DNA from: Pogonophryne albipinna
Taxonomy: Eukaryota > Chordata > Actinopteri > Perciformes > Artedidraconidae
Length of the DNA: 64,000 nt
NCBI GenBank assembly: GCA_028583405.1
Contig: CM053264.1
Coordinates: 10,657,030 to 10,721,029, forward strand
Reading direction: 5' to 3'
This document shows, one piece after another, positions 1 to 18,683 of this stretch. The translations under genes were made by a program, and so were the position numbers. The notes beneath the pieces were generated by a model that saw only the letters and a list, made by a program, of their open reading frames with translations, made no database searches and was not told the origin of the DNA. Each line of letters starts with the position of its first letter. The first letter of the stretch is position 1.

Positions 1-1842
<1,842 letters not shown>

Positions 1843-1944
1843 AGCCGAGTTAGTCGACTGACCGCGTTCTGCCTGTCTCTGTATCAACTTTTCTGTTGAG
1901 TTTCTACAATGCACCGCTGTAACAGGAGTCAGGGGTCATGTCCT

Positions 1945-1946
<2 letters not shown>

Positions 1947-1996
<50 letters not shown>
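1947..1996 (+). repeat. (CA)n microsatellite
   Basis: About 25 CA units lie 106 bp beyond the (TG)n tract at 1743-1840. Together they form an inverted TG/CA pair that could fold back. Confidence 0.97.
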
Positions 1997-1998
<2 letters not shown>

Positions 1999-2460
1999 AA
2001 TCACAAAGAGAACTGTCATCAATAATGATCTTAATGCTTGTGGGTGTTCAAGATGGTGCAGAGGGCCCTGCATCATGATTTATCACACTCAACGATGCGC
2101 ATGCGCCGCGGCATTCGCGTGCATTCTAGAGATGGCAAATCCGGATCATTTTATGGACTCGGAGTCTTCTGAGTCAATCATTGAAGAGATCCGGATCATA
2201 CGAGTCATTTGAGTCATTTGAGTCATATGAGTCAGCATGACCAAGACCGTAGAAATCCTACCGGTGAAACCGAAAAGTTGTTGCATTTAACCAGCATATT
2301 AAACTAACGTTACATTAACCTCCGCTACACAGTGTCTTTTGCTTTAATAAAACATGTGTGTGTGTGTGCATTTTAAAAAATAAGTGTTTTGCATTATATG
2401 TATATAGTTATTTTAATATGTTCCTGTACTTAAGCTAATTTTGCACAATTGTGTTTTCAT

Positions 2461-2461
<1 letters not shown>

Positions 2462-2501
<40 letters not shown>

Positions 2502-2502
2502 T
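2462..2502 (+). repeat. (TAA)n microsatellite
   Basis: About 13 TAA units lie inside the hAT-type element 2127-3342, in an AT-rich section. Confidence 0.95.
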
Positions 2503-2811
2503 GTATAATTACATTTTATATATTCTAACTGTTTTGAAATGTTCTATAATTTGTTTCTTTTTGTGTGCCATGTTCAAAATAAACGAGTTTCCAAGTAAGA
2601 TCCTTATTGGAAATGCAGATATTATTACAGGAGACTGTTGCACAACATGACCATTGTGTTAGAAGTCTACACTGAAACTTAATTTAGAGCCGGAAAAATC
2701 GCGGGATCCGTGAATCCAGGTCAATGATCGAGAGAGACCAGTAGCCTACGAGGACTCAGAGCCGTAACATATAGCAGGCAGCAGATCCAGAGATCCAGCA
2801 GACTCGTCCCT

Positions 2812-3120
2812 ATGCACGAATCTACAGCAGACTCAGCCCCTCCTCCGGCTCGCACGGCTCCCGCGAGTCCCACGGCTCCCGCGAGTCCCACGGCTCCCTC
2901 GACGAGTCGCAGGCAGACTCAGAGATTTGCGGACTCACGGCTCACTCACGGCTCACGGCTCACTCACGGCTCCCGCGAGTCCAACGGCTCCCGCGAGTCC
3001 CACGGCTCCCTCGACGAGTCGCAGCAGACTCAGAGATTTGCGGACTCACGGCTCACTCACGGCTCACGGGACTCTCGCGGGAGCCGGAGGAGGGGCTGAA
3101 TCTGCTGTTGATTCGTGCAT
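2812..3120. repeat. GC-rich fold-back and direct-repeat block inside the hAT-type element
   Basis: The left arm (about 2812-2875: ATGCACGAATCTACAGCAGA then CTCAGCCCCTCCTCCGGCTC) is the near-inverse of the right arm (about 3067-3120, ending CTGCTGTTGATTCGTGCAT). Between the arms, a stretch with CCGCGAGTCCCACGGCTCCC, then CTCGACGAGTCGCAG and AGATTTGCGGACTCACGG, occurs twice about 113 bp apart (near 2879 and 2992). The block could form a long hairpin in single-stranded DNA or RNA. Confidence 0.8.
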
Positions 3121-3989
3121 GGCGACGAGTCAGCTGGATCTCTGGATACAACAACGTTGTAATGTGATTTTACACGTTATAAAGAGAGTAAAGAGTGACG
3201 CAATTTATAGTTTTAATTTTTACGTCACATCAGGTGTAGGACTCAAAGGACTCGGGTTAATCGAGAGGGAGACTCGTCACGACCGGCTCATTACTAGGAT
3301 CCGGGTTAATGATCCGGATGAATCATGACTCGCCCATCTCTAGTGCATTCCCCGTCAGATTCACACACACGTAACGGCTCCTGCTGCTGCTCCTGATGAT
3401 CATTAGCGAGGACTGGCTCATCTGACGGCGGCTATCCCTGCGCCTCTCTCTCTCTCTCCCCCGCTCTTTCATTACTCAACATGAATACCTCTCTTGTTAT
3501 CTCCCAACTACTCTCCCTCTCCCATCCTACTGCTAGCGCGCACCAACGTGGACGCTGCTCCTCGTCTGCACACCTTCCACCATCCCCGACTTGACTGCTT
3601 GTCTCTGCCTGTGGCCTCAATCCATGTGTTATTGATGGAATCCTTCCAGACGCAAACACACACATACTAGCGCGCACACACACACACACACACATTGCCC
3701 ACTCAACCATCCAATCGCACACAGAGAGACTCCGGTGACTAATACTAGCTGATCCTCGGTGACCAATAAAAAGAGCCTGGAGACTGACGGGTTGCTCGGC
3801 GGCTCTGAGTAGGTCTCTCCTCTTCTCCCCTTGCTTTAATTACTTTTCCTTTCTCTACTCAATGTGTCTCTGTTGTTCTTCTCCTCTGCCCTTTTTCCAA
3901 CTTTTCTCTATCTATAAGAAGAGGGGAATAAACATGCTGCGGTCATTTACAACCCCCTGAGTGGTTAGTTTCTATTAATAAAATTAGCT

Positions 3990-4023
3990 GAGGAGGAGGA
4001 GGAGGAGGAGGAGGAGGAGGAGA
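3990..4023 (+). repeat. (GAG)n microsatellite
   Basis: About 11 GAG triplets followed by purine-rich sequence. No coding context was found. Confidence 0.95.
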
Positions 4024-4227
4024 GCGAGGAAGAGGCCATATGAGGGGAAACATAGCGAGGAATGCAGGGAAACAGTAGGTCGGGGGAATAAAGTGAGAGA
4101 TGGATCTTAGACGGATGATAACAAAGTCATCTCGGGGGGATTGTGAAGGCCAAGGTAATGGATGCTGCAGATCCCAGAGATAGTGAGACAGGAGGGCGAT
4201 TAAGTACTGAAAAACAAAATATTACTT

Positions 4228-4230
<3 letters not shown>

Positions 4231-4309
<79 letters not shown>

Positions 4310-4321
4310 TGTGTGCGCGCG
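4231..4321 (+). repeat. (GT)n microsatellite ending in GC steps
   Basis: A pure GT run to about 4306 is followed by ACGTGTGTGCGCGCGC. Alternating purine-pyrimidine of this kind is prone to Z-DNA. Confidence 0.97.
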
Positions 4322-6169
4322 CATCAAGGTGAAGCTGATGAGAAAACTCTGTAACAAATAGTTAAAATGTCCCTGGAGAATTTCTCAGTGTGCACCCACT
4401 AAGTGTTGTATATCACTGTGGCAGTTTACCACTTTGTTTCTACTTGTGTACCTTGTTTGCATGGCTGAGCTGAGCACCACAGTATATATCTGCCAAATGG
4501 CGGCGAATATCTCAATTGGCGAGAGCAGGGGTGCAATTTTTACCAGTGTAAGGGTGAGGGGTTAAATAGCACATGCCACAGTGAAACCTCCTCCCTGCAT
4601 TTCATGATATAACAAGGGTCACGGACGAACCACCATCATAGATTCACAGATCGAAAGGCTTGGCACTGGATATACTTAACTAATAATTATGCTACATTTA
4701 AATTAACCTGCTATTAAAATGTTGTACGGAAGACATGCTTGGCTGTTTTACTGTGTGTGTGTTTTAGTGAAAGGATAGCCAGATAGTATCTCCACGTGAT
4801 TATTTGAATGTCTTCTATGAGTATTCAAACAAAACGTGGATCTCTGTTGGCATTTGGCAGCGGGGAACAAGATATAGCAAAAATAAATACTGCCAGAAAA
4901 AGCAAAACCCAGTGTGTTAAAAGGTATTTTTTGGCAGAAAGGAGCTTCCGTACATCCACTCATCAAAATACCATTAGCTGGACTGAAGGATTTACCCTAT
5001 GGTGCCGAGCAACTCTTTGATATATGTTGGAACAGAGAGATGTTAAGATGAATGTTCTCAGTGCATTTTGGAGTTGCACTTTGAAGCTGCATGTCACCAA
5101 ACACAGTAGATGTTCAGATAGATGCCCCAGTGTCTTCAGTGCACATGCGAGAACACTTTGAAGCTGAATTTCTTTTGAAAGTCTCATTCCCTTTGCACCA
5201 TGTTATTCTTTAACCCGTTTATGTTTGAAAAAGAGTTTCACAACGGAGTGGCTCTTAAGTCTATAACAATATTGAGTCTGTTTCATCTCTGTCCTAGCTC
5301 TATTGAAATTCAGGCGAGTCTATTACACCATGAGATGAACATGAAACAAAGTTTTTTATCGGGTTCACACAACAGATTTCACTAAGTCTTCCAAAATACA
5401 GAAAAGTGGAAAAGACTGTTCTTGTGTCTGTCTGCTTGAAAGCTTGTAAAACTAGTCTGTTGGCTGATTTCCTACCTATATAATCCAGATGCAAGTTGAA
5501 AAAAAAACTAAATTATGTTCAGAACTATTTCTGGAAGGCAATTTGCAACATGTAATTTGCAGTACGTTCATGCCCACAATCATTGTTCATGCTCACTTAA
5601 TTGATGCTTCCTGCAAGCTGCAATAAAGTTTATAGCATTGGTTCAGGCACATGAAGTCGCTCGGTATAATCAACATGATTAGCATGAGATAGAGCTACCA
5701 TTTGCAGAGGAGAGTAGTTGATCTAATCGCCCTTCGCTACTTGTAGACCAGTTCTTTACTAACTGTAATGGTCATGACTTAGCCTGTGAATGTGTGTCAG
5801 TCTGAATTGACACTGTTTGGCATCACAACGCTGTTATGAAAGTTTCTCTGGTATAAAATGGGTGATGTTAGCATAGCAACTGAAGCTAAACTGACTACTT
5901 GCTATTGCTATCCTATTGTGGCATACACCGTTTTCTACAGGCACATTTTACCGGCGTATTTTTATTATGATTCTACTTGTGATAGTTGGACACGACAACC
6001 TGTGCAGCCCATGTATTGATTCCATCCGATAGCTGCTATAATACAAAACAAAACGTCTGCCTCTCTCCACAATGATCAATAACAGTGAACGGATGGTCAA
6101 AGTAAGGTACAAATAAACAGAACCACACGAAGCCTGGTTAGTGTTGCCTGACTTTATAAAGTGTGTTTA
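4322..6169. other. Intergenic sequence, no feature recognised
   Basis: Several frames of 60-95 codons overlap in both directions (4748-5494), as expected by chance in AT-rich DNA. No splice pattern or domain is visible. Confidence 0.6.
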
Positions 6170-6446
6170 TAAGCACTACTGCTTGTAGGCAGGCATGACA
6201 GTCGACCCATGTTCAGGGGAGGTGGGTTTAGTTTCCTGCACGCCTCGACGTAAGAGAGACGTAAGCGACGCCACCTCTTAGCTCCGAAGCTCTTGCCTCT
6301 AGACCGACAATTTTTTGGAGCTGGAAGTGAACCGGATTCCGGAGCTAAGAGGCGGCGCCGCTGCGGTGTGAACAGGAAAAACCGGCACTTTTCAGGCTCC
6401 AGCTCCGAGCCGGAGCTAAAAACGCGTTGGTGTGAAAGGGGCATTA
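6170..6446 (-). mobile_element. Possible DNA transposon fragment with one visible end
   Basis: On the minus strand the sequence begins AATGCCCCTTTCACACCAAC and continues with repeated AGCTCCGGCTC and AGCTCCGGAATC words before a GTTCACACCGCAGCGGCGCC stretch. This GC-rich 'TTCACACC' style resembles termini of PIF/Harbinger-like fish elements. No matching opposite end or target duplication was found, so the class and left limit are uncertain. The 117-residue minus-strand frame here has no recognisable domain. Confidence 0.3.
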
Positions 6447-7495
6447 ATGCCAAAGATACCGACCTTTTATCGAACTCTAGGCTTAGCTGTGATTGTTTTA
6501 GCAGCAATTGGATGGAATTTGCCTAATTCAACGTTAATGATTTTTGGGTACGAAATCTACTTGCCGAAATTCAATGATGAATTGTGAGGTTAAATTGTTG
6601 TTTAAGTAAAATTATCTGAAATTCGCCAAAATCCCTATAATAACGCCAGCCAAGTAAACTCCAGTTTGCAGGATATTGGAAATGTGTGCTTGTTCTTCAG
6701 CAGCCATTTTCTGTAGTGCCAGAACAACGGCAATCCTTATTGTTGAGTCGTGGTTGGTCATAGAAAAAGGGATTTGGTTTTGTTGAATTGAGAGTTTAAT
6801 TTTCTCATCTGCTTGTTTTGTTGCAAAGAGGTTAGCACTAACCATATTACAGATCTAGTTTGTGAGGAGAAATCACATTACTGCTAAATGTGAACCAATA
6901 AATAAGAACTATTAACAGCTGAGCTCATGTTCAATCACTGTCTAATGGCCTGGCTTCATCAGGCTAAGTAGCAAGCTAAGAGGACGTTTCCCTACAATGA
7001 TAAGGCACTCTGATTGAGTAACTTGCCTTGGGAAACTCACAGCAATGCGTACTCATTGTTCAGTACACTCATCAATCTCTTACAGAGAATACATATGATC
7101 AAACTACTCTGCATTATACATGAGCTACTACTTATTAGATCCTCCTGATGTATTATTCCTTCGAATGGGTTCTAGTTGCCTATGACCTGTGGACAACTGC
7201 ATAATGGAGCTTTAGCGTAGGCAGTTGCCTTGAAAATGTTCTGTTTAAAGGAATAATGTATAGTTGTCATTTTTCCTCCCTCCACAGGGTGTTGTCCAAC
7301 AATAATGCTCCAGTGTCTCCTGTGTCTGGATGTATCTTCTTCTTTTTTTTGTATTGCCAGTCTGACCTCATCAAAGTCAGCCGATTTCTGCCCCCCCACG
7401 CAGAGCTGCTCTCATGACAACAGATTGACATTGAACTGGACATGAAAGTTAAGCAGTTAGTTATTCTATTTGAGGCTAAAGTGATTCGTTTATAC

Positions 7496-8541
7496 TAGTG
7501 CTGTCAAAATTATCGCGTTAACGGCGGTAATTAATTTTTTGAATTAATTGCGTTAAAATATTTAACGCATTTAACGCATGTGCAGAATGGCCCGCCCCAT
7601 ACATCCCACCAGTGGCAGCGCCAGGGTATGGCTGGGGTAGGCTACACCCATACCAAGAAATGGCTTAGCCCCACCATGAAAAATGATGTTAAAGTAAGCA
7701 AAATAAAGTCCGCCAACTCGCGCGGAGTAAATTGCACAGACAGCAGTTAGTAAGATTGATTTCAGTAGCCACTTGTCTGGAAATACCGAAGACCAGAAAC
7801 GGTTTTGAAAACTTTTGTCACGTAGTGATCGTCTTCTCAATAGAACATCTTTGATAATGTCGGTGTTGTTGCAGGAAGTCCCGACGGAGAATACTTTTGC
7901 TGTAGTACAGGGGTGCACATAACTGGTACGCAGGTTATGTGCGTAATCTGAAACTTGTGTCACAAAGCGCATTTGCGTACCGACGTACTTGTGAAGCTTT
8001 TCCAGAAGGCGGTTAGATCACCGGACGACAGAGTCGGTCTCCGTGTGCACAGACAGGGCTGCTGTTAACGTCGGTCTGTACAACGGAATTGTGCCAAAAC
8101 TACGCCAACCGGCTGCGGAGGGAGACTTTCTTCCCGTTCACTGGAGAACTGCGCTAAAACAGCTGATCACAACGTTCGTACTCTGTGGTCACGAAGTACT
8201 CCACTAGCCGCCGCCGCCGCCCCCCCCCTCTGTCGACTTTCCTGAAGTACTCCCCCGTTGATAGAAATCAACACGTAATGAATTAAGACCCCACGGTTTG
8301 ATGATTGATAGGTGTGTGGGCTGTCTTTCATTTTGACACGCAGAAAAATGTTATAATAAACATAGATACTGTATGTTAAATGGATATATCCGCCTTCTTT
8401 CATTTATCTTTCCATTCCCACAACAATATACATAAAGAAATGGCATATTTTGGACATAGTTCGAATGGTGATTAATCATGATTAATTAATTTTTAAGCTG
8501 TGATTAATCTGATTAAAAATGTTAATCGTTTGACAGCCCTA
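7496..8541. mobile_element. hAT-type DNA transposon (TTAACG-rich termini) with nested insertions
   Basis: The ends are inverted (TAGTGCTGTCAAA and TTTGACAGCCCTA) and flanked by GTTTATAC on both sides (7488-7495 and 8542-8549), a perfect 8-bp target duplication. The left arm carries GCGTTAA and TTAACGCATTTAACGCATG words; the right arm carries GATTAATCATGATTAATTAA. These arms look like a very common fish hAT family. The middle (about 7609-8260) does not match the arms in style and holds inserted material, including a copy of the miniature element also seen at 30293. No intact transposase is present. Confidence 0.88.
7908..8255 (-). mobile_element. Nested partial copy of the 30293-30627 miniature element
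   Basis: Starting at CAGGGGTGCACATAACTGG, the segment aligns by eye with the reverse complement of 30293-30627. Shared words include GCGCATTTGCGTACCG, TTCCAGAAGGCG, GATCACCGGACGACAGAG and TAACGTCGGT. Similarity fades after about 8090, and the other terminus is not seen. It therefore looks like a truncated copy inserted in the host element 7496-8541. The left insert at 7609-7907, starting AGTGGCAGCGCCAGGGTATGG, may be a third element. Confidence 0.7.
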
Positions 8542-9380
8542 GTTTATACATCATCTTAATATAACACTAAGTTGGTTCAATGTCTAGAAAACCATGAAAC
8601 ATCATGACAGGTTTTGTTGCAGGTGTTGCAGTGACTAATTGGATATTTTAGCATTGTGTTAGTCATGTCAAGTACTGTCTGCCCACAACTCCCATCACAT
8701 GAACCAAGAAATATTGCTGTGATGTCAGGTTGTCACCTCATTATTTAAGCTCAGCCACTCCGGTATCACTCTGTCTCATCTCTGCCTTCCTCCCATTTCA
8801 TCTCATTCATGCTGTCTCTGCATGCGTCTGGGCCTTGGATTGTACATTTAGCACTTCCCTTGTTCTGTAAATTCGTGGACAATTAAACAAAAAGTGTAAA
8901 ACATTGCTGATCTTTGTCATGCTTGGCACACGTGACTGATATAACTGATTGTGACAGAGTACAGTGGAAACAAACTGAAGAAGGGCTGGAGAATAAGCAC
9001 AAATAATGATTTACCCTGAGGCGCCTAGCTCATCTTATTTGCCTAACATTATAAAATGTGTATGAAAACAAAAGACAAAAATAAGGACATTGTCAAACGT
9101 TTGTTTACTTTCCCTAACCCACTGGGCATCAATTAGTCCCATCTCAAGCTGTGGGGCCGTGACCCTGCGTCTGTCTGCGCGCACCGTGCTGCGGAGAGCC
9201 CAGACCTGCAATATGCTGTGTGTGTGTGCGTGCGTGTGCTGAAAATGAGTGAAGGAGCATGAAATAATTTTGTCTCTCCTTTGGAATAACATTTAGTTAC
9301 AAATCTTTGCATACGATGTCCTTATGTCATATGTTGCAAATGTATTATCTCTTCGATTCACACACGGCATCTATTGCACG

Positions 9381-9645
9381 TCTGTCCGTCCTGGGAGAGG
9401 GATCCCTCCTCTGTTGCTCTCCCTGAGGTTTCTCCCATGTTCCCCTTTAAACTGTGGGTTTTCTCTGGAAGTGTTTCCTTGTACGATGTGAGGGTCTAAG
9501 GACAGAGGGTCTAAGGACAGAGGGTCTAAGGACAGAGGGTGTCGTATCGTCATACTGATATTCTGTACAAACTGTGAAGTCCACTGAGACAAATGTAACA
9601 TCTGTGATATTGGGCTATATAAATAAACATTGATTGATTGATTAT
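9381..9645 (+). mobile_element. 3' end of a fish non-LTR retrotransposon
   Basis: The segment runs from CTGTCCGTCCTGGGAGAGGG through CCCTGAGGTTTCTCCCATG to GATATTGGGCTATATAAATA and an ATTG repeat tail (ATTGATTGATTG). This is the widespread 3' UTR of fish LINEs of the L2/CR1 type. A 15-bp word, AGGGTCTAAGGACAG, is tandemly repeated three times at 9491-9535. No reverse-transcriptase coding sequence remains, so this is a 5'-truncated copy. Confidence 0.75.
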
Positions 9646-9696
9646 GTGTTATATGTACCGTCACATGCAAAAGGCTCCATATGTATAAGTGTGTGT

Positions 9697-10007
9697 TAGT
9701 GCTCAATTAATCGTATTTTAATCGCGATTACGATTATGGCTTGCAACGATTACGAAAACAACGTAATCGAAATAAAACGATTATTTCTTTATTATTATTA
9801 CTTTTTTTTTAATAATTTTGTTTTGTTTTTCAGTTGAGTTATACTTAGAGTTCAGGGTAATCAACTGTTAAAAACATAATGTTCAAATTGTTTTTCTCCA
9901 ATAAATGGATGTTTTCAAAGTCAATGAATAATCACATGTAATAATCGCAATTACAATTATTGACCCAAATAATCGAGATTATGATTTTTGCCATAATCGA
10001 GCAGCGT
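9697..10007. mobile_element. hAT-like miniature element with AATCG-rich ends
   Basis: The left end TAGTGCTCAATTAATCG, followed by TTTTAATCGCGATTACGATT, is mirrored by GATTATGATTTTTGCCATAA then TCGAGCAGC at the right. This resembles the common fish hAT family whose ends read TAGGGCTGCACGATTAATCG. The left flank is GTGTGTGT, but no convincing duplication is visible on the right, so the right limit is approximate. No coding sequence is inside. Confidence 0.65.
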
Positions 10008-13000
10008 GTACAGTTTCTGCGTATTGCACTCACACAGCTTGGATTGCAGCTGTCTTCGGTAGCCATTAGTGCTCGTTTCTACAATGCCAACTCTGTCAGG
10101 AGGCTTTCATCCAAAATAGAACTGCCTTTTATTCCCTGTAATTAGAATAGGTTGGATTTGCTGAATACACACCAGTGTTGATTTGACAATAATGAAAACA
10201 GTGAGGGGAAGATCAAAAAGCATAGAGTAGGTCCTCGACTCGAAACAAACTCCCTTTGATGTTCCCAGATATGTAAAATCAATTGAAGCCTAACTCCTTT
10301 TGATTATTACAAATGTCAGAAGCAACCATCAGTGTTATGTAGCGGAATTAAAATGATAAAAATTCAATGAAAGGTAATGTGCCCTCTCTTCTCCGTAAAC
10401 TGACCCAATTTTTCTTAACGATTCTTGCGCTGCCGTAACGAAGCACTCTTAATCTCTCAGATTAAAACTCGATTGAATGATGATGTGGCTGACCGTGCAG
10501 TTTAACCCACGCATTAGTTTTCCCAATTAGCACTTTATTGTCTTGCATTGTCATTTTCGAGGATGCTCACATGGTGATCCTGCAAATCTCTGCATGGTTC
10601 TTTCATTTTCTCAGGATTAATGTACAAAAATAGAAAAAACACATGCATATATAATCCCTGTTATGATTTACAGGATGACACAAAATGCAATTTCTCTAAT
10701 GCATTTCATGAGCACATTATGTTCCGAACATTACACTACATGAGGCGGCAGATGATCAAAAACAGAACCACATGTGTCTCTTCTATCCTAAAATAAAAAA
10801 AATTCTCATCACAGCTCAAAGCATTTCCATCGTCTCGGGCATTGATACAAAGACACACATGACTGAGAAAAAAGAAGATGGGAACGATAGCGGGAGAGAA
10901 TAGGGGGATGGGGTAAAGACATGCAGAACCCTCAGGTGGTCGTGTGCCAGGCTTAGGGGTTCAAATTGAGGCTGAAACTCATTCAGAAGAACTCATTTCA
11001 CAGCCATCACTGCCAGCACCTGTGGCACCCAAGGGAGGGGGGGGGGGGGGGCTGTGTATCTGTGAGGGGGAGAGAGAAACACTGAGCATAAATCTGTTGG
11101 AGATCTGACCTGAATTTACAGCACACTTGCTGGTAAACATCCGCTCTGCAGCTCTGCTCAGCCTTGATACTGTGTTTAGAGATGACTCACCGACACATCA
11201 TGATGAGCTTTTAGCATTGATTTATTGGCCGGAGGGTCGACCTAGGAGTCTTTCCAGATGTTTATTTGGCTCCAAATTATCTTTTAGATACCCAGGATAG
11301 CTCCTGTCGTCTACTCGCTGCATGGAGGCTGTACTTTGAGACTCTTATAAAGCTCGTACAATATTCAATTTGCATCTATATGCCAGACTCTATGAACACA
11401 CACATGCCTTTATGCAACATGACTCCCGATACAGCCAGATGGGATTTTGTCACTTCTGAGAATGCATGTTTAGAGACATCTGGTTGACACAGGGGGATGC
11501 ATCATAGGAAGCAATGCCTTATGTGTGGGGAGCAGGTTGTGTGGAGGTCAGGGTGTTGATATGGTGCTTACAGGACAGCGAATAATGTACACCTTTTTAA
11601 TCAAAACACTCACTGTATTTCAGTTTTGTCGTAGCAATCTAGACTAGTAGGAAACCTTGGGTGTAAACAAACATCCAGCAGTATAATATGGAGTTTCTGA
11701 ATATTGTATTACCCTCCAGGTTAGCCATAAAGAAATGCAAATGTTGTATTGTTGAGCATAGAGCCTCTTGAGTTAGGTTCACATTGGATGACTATGTTGG
11801 ACACACGTAATGTCCATACAGCAAGTAAAAACAAATAGGCTAAATATGAGGGTGTGTAGATCAAGAATGGTATTTGGGAAACATTATGTTCTGTCACATA
11901 AAGGACGTGGAATTAATTTTCACTTTTGCACTGTAGCGTGATACTTAACCAAACATAGACTAATGCAAACCATGTATTGACCTTCCTTACCTAAGCTAAA
12001 CCACCCCTTTTCCAACAAGCAGTATTGTTGCACATATATATCAAGCAATTGTATTGATGTGACACGTTTCATCTATTGTCTTTTGTATCACGCAACCACC
12101 ATTTAAGTTCAAAGACAGACCTTAGTACTAGTTCTGACGCACTGCTGCATGCCAGAGAGAAGGCTTTCAAGCAGATGTGCATTGTACTGATGCAAAAGAT
12201 CAGATCAGCCATGAAACTTTGCCCGTTAAGAGAGGCGGAGAATGAAAATACATCGCAGAAATACCATGTGAAATATACATTAATTCCTTCAATATAATCA
12301 TTCCGAGATCTTTTCCGCATTTGATGTTTCTCCTTGTTCTTATTCACCTTTAGAAATGAGCTTTTCGAAGCATCCTCACCTACAAGGATGTTCATGCAAC
12401 AAACAAAGCTTTAATATTTAATACGTTTGTTTAATACGTCAGTGTTTGTTGATTTATGTCACATACGACACGTCCTGTACACTGTCCGACAGGATGTGAA
12501 GCAAACAAAACCATGCATTATAGATAAGCAATCTCCTTGATGCTTTCACATTATTTATAAATTCCACCCCGTGCTGCTTATTTGATATTTAGAGCTTTCA
12601 TATGATTAACCACTCACTGGGTCTATTTTCCAAAGCGTGTAAGAAGCCAGTGTATTTGCTTAACTAAATCATTTGGAATTAATAGTGAGCAAAACCCCTG
12701 AGATGACATACCCATCAGTTTCTACCTTTACACTGTGCTGAATATATCAATATAAATGGCACACTGTATCTACACCACACGACTGAAGAAAGTGGACAAT
12801 TCAAAATGCATTATTCGTCTCTACCACTTTATAGTAGCTTATTTCTTTGCCTCTAAACGTTCATTTACACTAAAGGAAAAGGACTCCTTATGTTCACAGC
12901 GCTCAATTATGTATGACTGCATTCCCTTTAAGTGGGTACACTCCTACCATGTTAAGAGCATATTGTTAACACACCTCCACCTGTGTTCAAAGAGCCATAA

Positions 13001-13764
13001 CTGCCTGACCTTTTACTCAAGCATTCTGGATTACCCAGCAGCAAGACGATGCATCTCCTACATGGCCACTCAGCGATCTTTGATCTTCTAACCTCCTATA
13101 CAGTAGCTCCACTTCCCCCCTAAAGCTATATAGCCTAGCAGCATCTGAAGCGGCAGACTTTAAAGTCAAACATCGGTCAGTAGCCATCTCTCAATCCTTA
13201 AACAATCATATTTAGATTATTCCACCAATTGTCTCTTGCACTCCTAGAAAAGAGTATGAAATATAATGCAGCTTTTTTTTGTTCCATACTAAATTCTCTT
13301 GTTAAATTGAATTCCCTACAATGTCACTTGTTCACCGATGATTCTGTCAGAGATGTTGGAGAGTTATGCGAGCAGAAGCTATTGTACATTGATACATCAA
13401 TATAGTATCCTCACTGTATTAGCCTGATATAGATACCTTTTGTAATGTTGCACTGCAGTACTTTTTGGCTTTCCAAATTGAAATACTGTCTCTCTCTTAG
13501 CATTACACAAATGTAAAATTGATGTGCTGCAAACTTGTGAAACTGAGGATTTATGTCCTCCAGATTGCTCCTCCAGATTGCTATCAGCAGAGTATGACAA
13601 GCAGTGAAACTGAGAAAATGGCAAAGCAGCACGACCTGTTGTCTGTGTTGAGATCAGAAGACAAAATAGTTTTTGCTCCGTGCACACGTAAACAACAGCT
13701 GTAGCCTTTTAATAAAGACGCGGGTAGCCTTGGTTTTTCCCTGAACTGTTGGTTGTTAGAGGTT

Positions 13765-13766
<2 letters not shown>
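10008..13766. other. Intergenic sequence with one 15-base G run
   Basis: Mostly unique-looking AT-rich DNA, with a G15 run at 11037-11051. Frames at 12069-13704 are short, overlapping and featureless. Confidence 0.6.

Positions 13767-13802
<36 letters not shown>
13767..13802 (+). repeat. (TG)n microsatellite
   Basis: About 18 TG units, 85 bp before the very long CA array. The two tracts are complementary and could pair. Confidence 0.95.
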
Positions 13803-13804
<2 letters not shown>

Positions 13805-13887
13805 CACTGATTGATGGCTGAGCAAGTCCAGGATGCTCTATGGCTGCTAGAGATTGGCGCAGCTGGACCACTGGCACCAGAAGCTCT

Positions 13888-18055
<4,168 letters not shown>

Positions 18056-18060
18056 GTTCC

Positions 18061-18586
18061 TGTTACGCCCAGGCCTAGGGAAACCTAGGTGCAACACAAA
18101 GTGTGCACTCTCTCCTCTTTTCCCACTCCCAAGAACATAGATAATGAGACAGTGAATTCCGTTTGGTAAATTTAATTACCAAAGTTTTCTTTGTAACAAA
18201 TGCAACAACCCACAAAACAAACAAATCTCTGAACACAAAAATCTTGCCTAACAAATAAGAAAATAAACATACAGGACTCTTACCTACACTGACGTGAAAA
18301 CGAGAACCAACCAAAAGAAAAAGGGTTTCACACTTTCACGTAGACTTAAGGCGTGTCCAACAAGGACAGGTTAAAGTTATGTCTATCCTTTCAAGGTTTA
18401 CAAAATATACAAGGACAGAAGTACAAAAGGACAGATACAAATACGCAACGGTTGGGAGCAGGAGAAGCTGAGTCAGAGAGAGGGCAGAGTGATGGCATGG
18501 CTGCAGCTTAAATGCTCCCCTCTTCTTCAGGTGGACCAATCAGCCTGTTGAAGGTAGCTAATCAGCTAACGGGCACCACCTGCTTG

Positions 18587-18683
<97 letters not shown>

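Larger units (their letters stand above)
2127..3342. mobile_element. Non-autonomous hAT-type DNA transposon with 8-bp target duplication
   Basis: The element begins TAGAGATGG and ends CCATCTCTA, and it is flanked on both sides by GTGCATTC (2119-2126 and 3343-3350), an exact 8-bp target duplication typical of hAT elements. The first 110 bp are rich in GAGTCAT and CCGGATCA words, and GATCCGG words recur near the 3' end. The interior holds a (TAA)n run and a GC-rich fold-back block. No transposase frame is present; frames at 2812-3328 are low-complexity products of the repeats. It depends on enzyme from elsewhere. Confidence 0.85.

Noticed and set aside
2812..3328. Two overlapping plus-strand frames rich in Ser, Pro, Thr and Ala
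   Set aside because: They arise from the GC-rich repeats of a non-autonomous transposon.
6612..6845. A 77-codon minus-strand frame with a plausible hydrophobic end
   Set aside because: There is no recognisable family, and it lies outside the nearby transposon fragment; chance is sufficient.
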